A stretch of DNA of 64,000 nucleotides from positions 10,313,501 through 10,377,500 of the forward strand of contig JAXRKN010000044.1 in assembly GCA_038502055.1 (NCBI GenBank), written 5' to 3'. The DNA is from Tanytarsus gracilentus. Taxonomy: Eukaryota; Arthropoda; Insecta; Diptera; Chironomidae. How positions within the stretch are numbered: the stretch's first letter is position 1; every line of letters begins with the position of its first letter. Below, in pieces: positions 1 through 12,183 of this stretch. Under the pieces are notes generated by a model that did not search any database, was not told the origin of the DNA, and saw only the letters and a list, made by a program, of their open reading frames with translations. Both the position numbers and the translations under genes were made by a program.

Positions 1-3000
1 ACTTTTATTGCCTCTCATAATTTACCGCTTCGATGCATGAATTAAATTCGACATTTCCATTATTTTCCAATTGAATTTCAATTGTTCGCACATTACAATC
101 TTCCGATTTTATAAATTTCTACCTCAAAATTTGATCTCAAGGTGGCTCAAGCACAATTAAACATTTCAATGTGCAGCTAATTGAGTGCTAATTGCGGCAC
201 TAACGAAAAATCCGTTAATTGTTCGCTGAGCGAGATGAAAATTATTCGAACTAAAATCGAAGCATGTCACGACATTAATTTTAATTCCAACATTCAAGTC
301 TTTTCAAAAAAGAATTCTCATCATGGCGTTCACTTTGCGTTCATTCGTGTTCACAAATGCTCCGCCCACAGTCATGCACACTCACAAAAAAAAGCTCACT
401 AACTAAGACCGACTCGATTGTTGGTCGAGAAAAAGTAAATTTTCACACTCGCATTCGTATTGCAAGCATCGTCGAAGCAAGTCGGAAATTTTTCAATTTC
501 GTTTCGTGAAATAAATATAAAAAGAAGAAAAAATAAATAGAATAAAATAATTAAATAAATTAGCGTGAAATAAAATTGAGAGAGAGCATGCAGTGATTGA
601 AAAGGATTTTAGTGACTCAAGAGAAAAAAAATAGTTTTGTGATTTAAATAAAAAGTTAATTAAGAGAGTCTTTAATTATGGTGTCTTATTACAATCATCC
701 GTTCGCGATGTATCAGAAAAATCATGGTGGCGGCGGCAATTTGCCTTATTCCGCTTCGCCATCTGCTTGGTATTCAGCTTCGAATTATCATCATCAGCCA
801 CCGAATGCGGCCCAATTTCTCGATTCAGATGCACCACCACCACAACACATGTACCATTATCCACCTCACATGTTGCCCCCTCAACCGTCACCGGACTGGG
901 CTGCACATGACAACTATACGTCATCTTCTCAGAATGGATCTCTCTTGCAAAATCCACCGGGTGGCGGTAGTTTGGGTATTGGAAATGCTGGAGGATCAGG
1001 ATCTGCTGCATTCCTCTCACTTAATCAAGCCACTCAAAACAGTGCTGGCGATCATATTAACGATGGAATTCCAAATTTACCTTCGCCACCAGCGACAGTT
1101 CACTCTGGAAGTGACATGAGTTCGCCCGGTGCAACTCACGGACCATCATCGTCGCCACATATTCATTCGAGACCAACGCCCGTAAAAAGTCCATACGAGT
1201 GGATGAAAAAACCATCATATCAGAGTCAACCGAATCCAGGTAAGAAAAAACTCAAATTCTATTTTGTGTTGGTGTCAAAAAATGTTCTTTCAATGTGTCA
1301 ATCAAATGAATTTACTGCCGAGCGACCATAATGGCCGAATAGAATATTTTTTATTGAAAAATAAACTCACAAATTGATTTACGACACAAAATTCCCTTTT
1401 AATGCTTCATAAAATGGCTCAACTCAGTTCAGACATTCAGAAGTTAAATTTTATATATTTTTTCTCTCACATTAATTAACACTCGAAAGTATGTAAAGTT
1501 AAGTGACGACGGCCCTCGTTGCTGCTGCTGTTGATCTATTTCCATCCAAATATTTACTCTCATATCACTCGCAGTGACTGACGTACTTGCACTGCTCTCA
1601 TGTCACTTTTCATATTTTTTTACTTTTTTTTTTGAATTCTCGAATTCTCAATCTCTCAGGTTCAATCATCAACCTTTGCTCAACACCATCACTTGACGAT
1701 TTTTCCATGGAAATTAATGGTAAATTAATTTTTGCACCCCCTCAAAAAAAATTTCTTGCATGACTCTTTTCACCTTTTCTGCATGAGAACTTTTTTATGT
1801 CTTAATTTTTCGGCATTAAAATATTTTTAAAAGGAAAATTTATTGACGTTCGTTTTAAGTCAGTCGGTTGCCTCGCATAATTAAGCCACATTTACATCAA
1901 TTCTCTCGAGCCGTGCCTTGCTTCACCTCACCATTTACTCCGTGTCCATTTCCATTTCTTCTCTTTATCCATAAATTATCATCAATCCAACATTTTTTCA
2001 TTTTATTGCTCCGCCATTAAAAAAGTTAAAACAAGTTTTTTAGTTGCTCACATCGCGTGCATGATTATTCACATTATGTTGATGGTATCAAGCTCTGGAT
2101 GGCATGCAATGGATAAAATAAAATTATTTATAAAATTTATGGAAAATATTTTGTCAAAACATTTGAAAAAACAAAAAAAATTGTTTCAGCATCACTCGAG
2201 CAGGCTAAAAATGCATCGGATAATGCAAAAATTGAAATTTTATGGCTTAATTGGACTCTTGTTGCCGCCTCGGGTCTGTTTTGCTGTTTATTGACGTTCC
2301 CTTTATTTTCTCTTCTCTCTTCGACTGCCTCCATTTCCATTTTTAGTTTTTTTTCTTCACTCTCGCATCACAACTTCGATCCTTTTATGATAAAATTCTC
2401 AACTGCTTTGACTGAGGTAGCATGCAATAAAAGAATTCGAATTTCGAGCCTTTTCCGAACATTGTTCTGTAAAAGTTTTAATGGGATTTTTATGTAAATT
2501 TTCCTTCATCATCTCCTCCTTAAATTCTCTTCTTTTTTGTGCCCTCTAATGAGATTAAAAATAATTTCACTCAACATCAATAAAATTTTCTAGACAATTG
2601 TTGTTTCTTGTGGCTTTTAAACAATTTTTATTTCTTCCTTATTAATTTGATAATTTTATAAGCAAATAAAATTGAAAATGTGCAATGACATTTTTCCAAA
2701 TAATGACAATAAAATATGCTTGCGAAGTGCTCGGGGAAACACCAAGTTAATCCCACTTTTTATGACCCTAAGATTAGTGCTGGATTTTCTGTGTAAGTGG
2801 ATATGAAATAAAAATTGAATTTCATTTGACAATCGAGTCACGACTCACAAATACACTCACAAAATACTCTTATCAGTTCACCTCAAAATGCTCCACATTC
2901 AAACACCTAAAAATATTCGATAACTTTTTTTTCAATTGAATCGCAGAATGGAGTGAAAAATCGCTTCTCTAGTTCCACTATCGATGCTTCCCCTTTGGCG

Positions 3001-3618
3001 GCATAAATTATTCTCACTCGTTATCACTTCATTCGAGGATTAATTGAATTTTTATGATCATACCGCGAGCTACGAGCATTTCTGAGTTTACTTTTATTTA
3101 TTTTTTCTCTCTCTGTCCAAATGTTGAAGGAGGAAGAGAAAAATTTGTTACGCATCCCATGGGGCTTTACGCATGACTTTTGTGCAACTTCTTTTGACCA
3201 CAAAAATATTGTGACTGAAGTGAAGAAAGAGAAGGAGAAAATTAATGTCCTTCATGCTTCCATTTGAAACATCTTTAAGTGGTCTTGAAAGAGAAAGTTA
3301 ACCGCAACATAATGAAAATTTCACCAAAAATCACACACAACAAGGAACAACAACATCATGGTGATGATGTCTCAATTTATTTCTCCCCTGTTGATACCTT
3401 CGTTCACCAATTTATGATCACTTTTCCAGCATTTCCCTTTACAAGCTCATCATTTTCATTTTCATGATCATTTGCGAGAATTTCCAAAACTCCTTTTTTT
3501 ATTGTCTTTATCGTTTTATTGTTCTTTAGTGATTTTATTGCCTTTATTATCAACTTTTCTATTTGTGTGTTGTGACTATTTTCTGATCATCAATTTTTCG
3601 GAATAAATCTTTTATTGA
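1..3618 (+). repeat. Left arm of large inverted repeat (caudal copy A side)
   Basis: Bases 1-3618 reappear in reverse complement at 8037-11678. Base 1 pairs with 11678, the caudal start codons pair (678 with 11001), and 3618 pairs with 8037, so net indels are only about 24 bp. Differences are scattered single bases and small indels, for example an extra CAA unit near 3350. The arm contains upstream sequence, 5' UTR, exon 1 and the first 2.4 kb of intron 1 of caudal. It is cut by the window edge, so its true outer end is unknown. Confidence 0.97.
516..524 (+). promoter_or_regulatory. Possible TATA box of caudal copy A
   Basis: TATAAAAAG lies about 155 bp before the caudal A start codon, and its mirror image lies at about 11155-11163 before copy B. 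Spacing would allow transcription to start near 545-555. The surrounding DNA is very AT-rich, so the match may be chance; no start site is mapped. Confidence 0.3.
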
Positions 3619-4928
3619 TAAAGGATTTTATGATTTTTTGCGTGTATATTAAAATTTTATATCATTGCCCCGTTGTGGTTTACTGACAGATTTCACGGAC
3701 ACAATTAATTGCATTCATGAGGGTTGCGACATAAAAAATCAAATGTTCACTTAATTTCTAAAATTGTGCCCTTGGGACTCAAGTTCACTCACTTATCATC
3801 TCCATACCAATTTATTTTAATTTTTTCTTTCTTAACTGTGATTTTTTGCACATATCGCTATTAAAATAGACAAAGGTGTGTCTTTGTGACTTACTCGACG
3901 CTTGAAAATTATTTTTTCGCAACTTTCGCATCTCTTTTGATTAATTATCACCTTTTTTGTGTGTGCTGTATGGCGTGTTGAGAGATAATGGCTCTAATTA
4001 CGCCTTGCAAGCTGTGCCGTGCGGCATCAACTCTTTTTGATGTGCCTTAAAACTCCATTAAACACAAAGTTATAAGCTATAGTGTTGAGAGTGCGGTGTG
4101 TGTTGTGTTTATAAAGTCTTATCAGTGATGAATTATTTCCACTTTTTGTTTACTAAAGTTTTTATTTCTTCTTTATCTTCCTTATCGAGAGTCTCTCTGC
4201 GTACCTACAAACATAATTTTATATTTTTTATTTTGAATTTTTCCCTTTTTTACTTGTTTGAACTATTTTAAGCCTTTTTTAATAATGCGTAAGTCACTAA
4301 CGGACTAAGAAGAATGGAAAACCCAAAAAGTATGAGTTGAGTTATTTTTATAAAAAAAATTCCATTGTATTTTAAGCTTTTTTAATGCTTTGAATTTTTC
4401 GTTATCAATTTGATGACTTTTGCGCGATTTTTTGTTATTCGCAAACACACCTCAATACATTCGCTCATTATCGACAACTCTTTTTAATAGTCTTATTTCT
4501 TTTATTATTTTTTCCAGGAAAAACTCGAACAAAGGACAAGTACAGGGTGGTGTACACCGATCATCAAAGATTAGAGCTCGAAAAAGAATTTCATTACACG
4601 CGATACATCACAATTCGACGAAAGGCTGAAATTGCACAAGGAATTGGATTGTCCGAGCGACAGGTTAAAATTTGGGTGAGTTTTATTGCGGCTGTTTAAA
4701 AATTTATCAGAAAAATAATTTCCTCATTTTTGTCTTTTCACACAGTTTCAAAATCGACGAGCGGCGGATAGGAAGCGACAGAAGAAAATCGATTCCGGCA
4801 TCAAAATTTCATGCTCATCTTCATCAACCTCCATCAGTATGAATTTCCTCGATGTGAAACCCAAAATCGATCCAGCGCTACACTTTCAGCACCTACAAAT
4901 GAATGCCTTGGGCATTCGACTAAGATAA
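678..4928 (+). CDS. cad: Caudal homeodomain protein, copy A (diverged paralogue)
   Basis: Caudal/Cdx transcription factor, normally a posterior patterning and gut regulator acting in the nucleus. Exons are 678-1239, 4518-4675 and 4746-4928, giving 300 aa. The N-terminal half has the Caudal MVSYYN start, Pro/Ser/His-rich low complexity and the YEWMKK hexapeptide (173-178). The homeodomain is about residues 193-252, with an intron between W48 and F49; W48, F49, Q50 and N51 are kept. Compared with copy B it has A instead of K at homeodomain position 55 and D instead of S at 56, plus changes in helix 2. The C-terminus is only about 50 residues and lacks most of the copy B tail. Exon 1 encodes the same protein as copy B. 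It is probably functional but altered, because no reading frame is broken. Confidence 0.93.
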
Positions 4929-6447
4929 AAATGTTTTGTAAATTGTTCCATTTTATGCCTAATGCTTTAAAAAAATATTCAAGCAAAGCCTTTTGTAATT
5001 TATACTAAAAAATAGAATTAATCACATTGACACTAATTTGTATGCATTTGTGCAAAATATCCACGCATACCAAAATTGTAAATAAATCATTTTTAAGGAA
5101 AAAAACTAAAATGGAATTTTTTAATTTTTGCGTCATCAAAATGTCCAATTACGTTGTGGTAAATGAAATATACTTAAAACGTGATGAAAATTATAAGAGT
5201 GGGAAAAAATTATCGAAACGCTGTAATCTGGCTGATGTCATTGAACAAAAAAGTTTCTTCTTTTCTCTCTCTCCGTCAACAAACTCCCGAGTGTACAATA
5301 AAAATCTGTTCAACGAGATTTTATTTTCTTACTCAGATGAATTTAGGGTAAAAAATCTTGAGAGTGAATTTTTTTTTTGTTACCTCATGAAAGTTAAGAG
5401 ATGCACTGGAAATTTCTGGGGAAACTAAAAAAGTTAAACTTAACACTCTAAACTATTTTTCAAGGGGTGGATTTATTTAAATAAGATAGAATAACTAAAT
5501 GGAATGATTTAAGTGCAACGGTTGCACTGCACTTGTTAAGTTTATAAACAGGTCTTCCACGCTGCAGGTCCTGATGTAAGAAAAATTCGTCATAATTTTT
5601 ACAACATAAAATTGTAACTTTATTCAATTTTATATTACTCAACCATATTTGCAAGGTGATCATGCACTAATGATCGATCGTTTGTTATGAAAAGATATTA
5701 TTCAAGGGCTGGCTGATGTAGCAAACATATTAAATCTGAAATAAAATTTAAAATCATTCGAAATCATTAAATTTATTTTCTCGTAAATTATTTCACTTTT
5801 TATTCTCAGCTCATGTTAAAATAAATTTAAATACACTTTTTTTGCACAGAGAAAGACAAAAATAATTAAATTAATAAATTAAACTATTTTGATGATAAAT
5901 TTGTGTTTGATCAAAATTTATTTTGAATTCTTTGAATATATTCAACGATATAGGAAAATTCCTTCAACTATGTTCTAAAAAATTTCAATAATTTTTCACT
6001 CACTTTTAGCCTAAGCGTTTCAAGTTTTTAATGTAGTTAAACTTTTAAGTGTTTATTCGAACAAAATTTTCTAATCTCTCTCAATTTTACCAAAGTTTAA
6101 AATTTTAAATTTTTTTAAAACTTTAAACTTTGATTTTGCCGTCGACTTCCCTTAACAGCTTTCTTTACAACATTTTCTCTTCCAATCTTAAAATCTAATT
6201 TTTATGCTCTATAAAATTGCGTGCAAGTTGCACTAAAATTGTGTAAATTAATTTTTAAAATTGCAGTAAATTTCATTGCACTTAACAGTTTTTTTTAATT
6301 CAACAAAAAAGTTTTTTTTCGGACAATTTGTTTAATTAATAAGAAATAATTTTATCAAGTATGTATGTTAACGCATAATAAAGTTTCTTTATAATAATAT
6401 CCTTAATTTCCATACGTGATATAGAAGTATAAAACAAAAAAATATTT
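4929..6447. other. Intergenic spacer between the converging caudal copies
   Basis: This is AT-rich sequence holding the 3' ends of both caudal copies. Possible polyadenylation signals (AATAAA) occur near 5080 on the plus strand. Several short open frames occur, the longest 133 codons at 5027-5428, but none resembles a known protein or has coding-like composition. No gene is seen. Confidence 0.6.
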
Positions 6448-9400
6448 TCAATTCATCAACATCGTGGGCGAGGGTGATGAATGTGAATTCGCTACTGATG
6501 TGGGCAAGGGTGGTAAATTTGAATGAAATGCGGGGTGCGGATGAAGTCCCATTTGAGTCATTCCCATGGCAGACATTTGATGCAAATGCTGTAAATGAAA
6601 CGACTGCTCTAGTTTCGGTTTAACGTCGAGTAAACTCGATAAATTTGTTGCATTCGCCATCGATGTGCTCGTCATGTGTGATTGACTCATGATAGATTGA
6701 GTGTCCATTGAAATTGATGTCGAGGTTCCCGTCTCAAGTTTCTTCTTTTGTTTGCGAGATTTTGCGCGGCGGTTTTGGAACTGTGAAGGTGAAAAAGTTA
6801 AATTATTAAAATTTTATAAATTTTGACATTTAAGAAAATATTTTGGGTTATAGCTCCGCTAAATGTTTTATAATTCAGATTCAAAGCTTACCCAAATTTT
6901 AACTTGTCGCTCGGACAATCCAAGATTTTGTGACAATTCAGCTTTGCGTCGAATTGTGATGTATCGCGTGTAATGAAATTCTTTTTCGAGCTCTAATCTT
7001 TGATGATCGGTGTAAACTACTCGATATTTATCCTTTGTGCGAGTTTTGCCTAATGAAAAGAAAATAAATCAAAAAATTTATTAAAATTATAGAAAAAAAA
7101 GATTTAAAGTAAACTCAAAAAATTTCATGCCTCGATAAAAAATTCTCAACCAGCGAACGAGAAATTTAAACAAGAATCACGGAAATAAAACATTTGCATA
7201 ACAACATGCTTCATAGCATTTTAACAAGTCAACAGATAGAAAGAGGAGTAAAACAAATAAAAGAACTTCATTCATCATCGCCTTAGTAAAACATCCTCAA
7301 CTCATTCATCAAACTTAATGTGTGTGTAAAAAGGACACGAAAGTAACTCAAATATAATCATGAGAAAAAGTAATTTTTATCATCACAAACTCGAGACGCT
7401 AAATTAGTTTCCGATTAATAATCGTCGAGTTGTAAATTAAGCGAGGTGTCTTCAAAAAAATTGCTGTTGTCAAAATCGATAATAATTTTTTTTTCTGTAT
7501 TTACACTCACAAAGTGATAAAGCACTCGCCTAAACCTTATCACCCGGCTCCAAAATAACGAAATTGCCAATCAATGGTCGCCATCAAGAATTTTTTTGTC
7601 GTGCGTCAAATTTTTCTTTCCAACACAAAAGAGCGAAAAAAAAGTGATAAGCGGAGGGAAAAAGTTGCGATAAGGGAATGAGCGCGAAATCACTTGAGCT
7701 ATCATCGCAACTTTCAGCCTATGAATAAAATTATCAAAATGAATTTTAACTAAAAATTGAGCGAAAGAAAATTTGATGAAAATCCCTCGAGTGCAGTTGA
7801 GAAAATTAAGTCAAGTTGATTTGATTTTTCTGTTCAAGCGAAAAGTAAAAGGGAGGAAAATTGTGATAATGTGTGAGGCGTATCATAACTTTAGTTTTTT
7901 CATCCCCTTGAAATGTGTTTTATGTGACGTAATTTGTCACTCGAGTGAAATTTGATATCAGACCACAAAAATGATTTTTTTGAGGGGTGTCTAAAAATTT
8001 ACAAAATCATTTTCAAACCCTTTTCCAACAAAAAATTCAATAAAAGATTTATTCCGAAAAATTGATGATCAGAAAATAGTCACAACACACAAATAGAAAA
8101 GTTGATAATAAAGGCAATAAAATCACTAAAGAACAATAAAACGATAAAGACAATAAAAAAAGGAGTTTTGGAAATTCTCGCAAATGATCATGAAAATGAA
8201 AATGATGAGCTTGTAAAGGGAAATGCTGGAAAAGTGATCATAAATTGGTGAACGAAGGTATCAACAGGGGAGAAATAAATTGAGACATCATCACCATGAT
8301 GTTGTTCCTTGTTGTGTGTGATTTTTGGTGAAATTTTCATTATGTTGCGGTTAACTTTCTCTTTCAAGACCACTTAAAGATGTTTCAAATGGAAGCATGA
8401 AGGACATTAATTTTCTCCTTCTCTTTCTACACTTCAGTCACAATATTTTTGTGGTCAAAAGAAGTTGCACAAAAGTCATGCGTAAAGCCCCATGGGATGC
8501 GTAACAAATTTTTCTCTTCCTCCTTCAACATTTGGACAGAGAGAGAAAAAATAAATAAAAGTAAACTCAGAAATGCTCGTAGCTCGCGGTATGATCATAA
8601 AAATTCAATTAATCCTCGAATGAAGTGATAACGAGTGAGAATAATTTATGCCGCCAAAGGGGAAGCATCGATAGTGGAATTAGAGAAGCGATTTTTCACT
8701 CCATTCTGCGATTCAATTGAAAAAAAAGTTATCGAATATTTTTAGGTGTTTGAATGTGGAGCATTTTGAGGTGAACTGATAAGAGTATTTTGTGAGTGTA
8801 TTTGTGAGTCGTGACTCGATTGTCAAATGAAATTCAATTTTTATTTCATATCCACTTACACACAAAATCCAGCACTAATCTTAGGGTCATAAAAAGTGGG
8901 ATTAACTTGGTGTTTCCCCGAGCACTTCGCAAGCATATTTTATTGTCATTATTTGGAAAAATGTCATTGCACATTTTCAATTTTATTTGCTTATAAAATT
9001 ATCAAATTAATAAGGAAGAAATAAAAATTGTTCAAAAGCCACAAGAAAAGTTCTTTTGTCTTCAACAATTATTGTCTAGAAAATTTTATTGATGTTGAGT
9101 GAAATTATTTTTAATCTCATTAGAGGGCACAAAAAAAGAAGAGAAATTAAGGAGGAGATGATGAAGGAAAATTTACATAAAAATCCCATTAAAACTTTTA
9201 CAGCACAATGTTCGGAAAAGGCTCGAAATTCGAATTCTTTTATTGCATGCTGCCTCAGTCAAAGCAGTTGAGAATTTTATCATAAAAGGATCGAAGTTGT
9301 GATGCGAGAGTGAAGAAAAAGAACTAAAAATGGAAATGGAGGCAGTCGAAGAGAGAAGAGAAAATTAAGGGAACATCAATAAACAGCAAAACAGACCCGA

Positions 9401-11001
9401 GGCGGCACCAAGAGTCCAATTAAGCCATAAAATTTCAATTTTTGCATTCTCCGATGCATTTTTAGCCTGCTCGAGTGATGCTGAAACAATTTTTTTTGTT
9501 TTCTCAAATGTTTTGCCAAAATATTTTCCATAAATTTTATAAATAATTTTATTTTATCCATTGCATGCCATCCAGAGCTTGATACCATCAACATAATGTG
9601 AATAATCATGCACGCGATGTGAGCAACTAAAAAACTTGTTTTAACTTTTTTTAATGGCGGAGTAATAAAATGAAAAAATGTTGGATTGATGATAATTTAT
9701 GGATAAAGAGAAGAAATGGAAATGGACACGAAGCAAATTGTGAGGTGAAGCAAGGCACGGCTCGAGAGAATTGATGTAAATGTGGCTTAATTATGCGAGG
9801 CAACCGACTGGCTTAAAACGAACGTCAATAAATTTTCCTTTTAAAAATATTTTAATGCCGAAAAAATTAAGACATAAAAAAGTTCTCATGCAGAAAAGGC
9901 GAAAAAAGTCATGCAAGAAATTTTTTTTGAGGGGGTGCAAAAATTAATTTACCATTAATTTCCATGGAAAAATCGTCAAGTGATGGTGCTGAGCAAAGGT
10001 TGATGATTGAACCTGAGAGATTGAGAATTCGAGAATTCAAAAAAAAAAGTAAAAAAATATGAAAAGTGACATGAGAGCAGTGCAAGTACGTCAGTCATCA
10101 GTCACTGCGAGTGATATGAGAGTAAATATTTGGATGGAAATAGATCAACAGCAGCAGCAACGAGGGCCGTCGTCACTTAACTTTACATACTTTCGAGTGT
10201 TAATTAATGTGAGAGAAAAAATATATAAAATTTAACTTCTGAATGTCTGAACTGAGTTGAGCCATTTTATGAAGCATTAAAAGGGAATTTTGTGTCGTAA
10301 ATCAATTTGTGAGTTTATTTTTCAATAAAAAATATTCTATTCGGCCATTATGGTCGCTCGGCAGTAAATTCATTTGATTGACACATTGAAAGAACATTTT
10401 TTGACACCAACACAAAATAGAATTTGAGTTTTTTCTTACCTGGATTCGGTTGACTCTGATATGATGGTTTTTTCATCCACTCGTATGGACTTTTTACGGG
10501 CGTTGGTCTCGAATGAATATGTGGCGACGATGATGGTCCGTGAGTTGCACCGGGCGAGCTCATGTCACTTCCAGAGTGAACTGTCGCTGGTGGCGAAGGT
10601 AAATTTGGAATTCCATCGTTAATATGATCGCCAGCACTGTTTTGAGTGGCTTGATTAAGTGAGAGGAATGCAGCAGATCCTGATCCTCCAGCATTTCCAA
10701 TACCCAAACTTCCGCCACCCGGTGGATTTTGCAAGAGAGATCCATTCTGAGAAGATGACGTGTAGTTGTCATGTGCAGCCCAGTCCGGTGACGGTTGAGG
10801 GGGCAACATGTGAGGTGGATAATGGTACATGTGTTGTGGTGGTGGTGCATCTGAATCGAGAAATTGGGCCGCATTCGGTGGCTGATGATGATAATTCGAA
10901 GCTGAATACCAAGCAGATGGCGAAGCGGAATAAGGCAAATTGCCGCCGCCACCATGATTTTTCTGATACATCGCGAACGGATGATTGTAATAAGACACCA
11001 T
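6448..11001 (-). CDS. cad: Caudal homeodomain protein, copy B (canonical)
   Basis: Exons in transcription order are 11001-10440, 7049-6892 and 6780-6448, giving 350 aa. Exon 1 encodes the same 187 residues as copy A; the two nucleotide differences I noticed are synonymous. The homeodomain (about 193-252) is a typical Caudal type ending NRRAKSRKQKKK, with K55 kept and Q50/N51 intact. The tail is about 100 residues, rich in Met, His and Ser, with an LDVKPKLE motif shared in part with copy A. Intron 1 is 3.4 kb and intron 2 is 111 bp, at the same sites as in copy A. Conserved homeodomain and full tail make this the likely retainer of ancestral function. It is transcribed toward copy A. Confidence 0.95.
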
Positions 11002-11678
11002 AATTAAAGACTCTCTTAATTAACTTTTAATTTAAATCACAAAACTTTTTTTTTTCTCTTGAGTCACTAAAATCCTTTTCAATCACTGCATGCTCTCTCT
11101 CAATTTTATTTCACGCTAATTTATTTAATTATTTTATTCTATTTATTTTTTCTTCTTTTTATATTTATTTCACGAAACGAAATTGAAAAATTTCCGACTT
11201 GCTTCGACGACGCTTGCAATACGAATGCGAGTGTGAAAATTTACTTTTTCTCGACCAACAATCGAGTCGGTCTTAGTTAGTGAGCTTTTTTTTGTGAGTG
11301 TGCATGACTGTGGGCGGAGCATTTGTAAACACGAATGAACGCATAGTGAACGCCATGATGAGAATTCTTTTTTGGAAAGACTTGAATGTTGGAATTAAAA
11401 TTAATGTCGTGACATGCTTCGATTTTAATTCGAATAATTTTCATCTCGCTCAGCGAACAATTAACGGATTTTTCGTTAGTGCCGCAATTAGCACTCAATT
11501 AGCTGCACATTGAAATGTTTAATTGTGCTTGAGCCACCTTGAGATCAAATTTTGAGGTAGAAATTTATAAAATCGGAAGATTGTAATGTGCGAACAATTG
11601 AAATTCAATTGGAAAATAATGGAAATGTCGAATTTAATTCATGCATCGAAGCGGTAAATTATGAGAGGCAATAAAAGT
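8037..11678 (-). repeat. Right arm of large inverted repeat (caudal copy B side)
   Basis: This is the reverse-complement partner of 1-3618. Similarity stops abruptly inside intron 1 at 8037, where the left arm continues with unrelated sequence. On the outer side it is still matching at 11678, where the left arm meets the window edge. The two arms flank a 4.4-kb spacer (3619-8036) that holds the diverged 3' halves of both caudal copies. Confidence 0.97.
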
Positions 11679-12183
11679 TTAGTAATTACTCGAACGAGAT
11701 ATTTTCTAATCTCAAACGCAATGCCGCTGATTTTATTAAATTTTCGCAAAAATTAATTCTTTGTCGGTTTCACATCAATTGCTCAATTATCATCTTGTAT
11801 ACGTGACTATCACTTTTTTTTGCTGAATTACTCGAGTGTTTGTGTCCGTTTTGATGACGATGCAAAAGCTTTTAAAATTTCCCCGGTCAATTCTGGCTTT
11901 TTCAAAAGTATTTAATTGCGTTTGAAAAATATTTTTAGATAATTTCTGTAGAATTATTTTGACACATGCTTGTTGGTGCTCGATTCGAATGATAATACTT
12001 GGAGGGCAATTAAAAGGCGGCTCTCTCACTTTATTTGATAAGATTTTGCCATTTTATTTTATGACCAATAATAAATTCTTATCAGCACCACTTCGAGTAT
12101 TCCATTATAGTGTCAAACGAGGGCAATAAATTTCTTTTAAGCGCTTCATTCATGATAACAACTCTAAGATTTTCTTTTTTTAG
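11679..12183. other. Intergenic, between caudal B promoter and XRCC3 3' end
   Basis: No coding region was found. TTTATT motifs at about 12030-12060 could be minus-strand polyadenylation signals for the RAD51-paralogue gene. The outer edge of the right repeat arm falls at or beyond 11678. Confidence 0.5.

Noticed and set aside
678..1331. 217-aa single-exon Caudal form running past exon 1
   Set aside because: The reading frame simply continues into intron 1 to a stop at 1329-1331. A good GT donor at 1240 and matching homeobox exons support the spliced form. The mirrored frame at 10348 has the same explanation.
5027..5428. 133-codon open frame after caudal A
   Set aside because: It begins without convincing context, has AT-driven composition and resembles no family. 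It lies in the caudal A 3' flank.
8811..8996. Small frames present in both repeat arms (for example 2656-2841 and 8811-8996)
   Set aside because: They are alike because the arms are nearly identical, not because of coding constraint. They lie in intron 1 of caudal and resemble no protein.
1..11678. Inverted repeat as a transposon with terminal repeats or an assembly artefact
   Set aside because: The arms contain a host gene's exon and promoter and there is no transposase. The inner halves have diverged functional homeobox exons, so it is not one sequence assembled twice.
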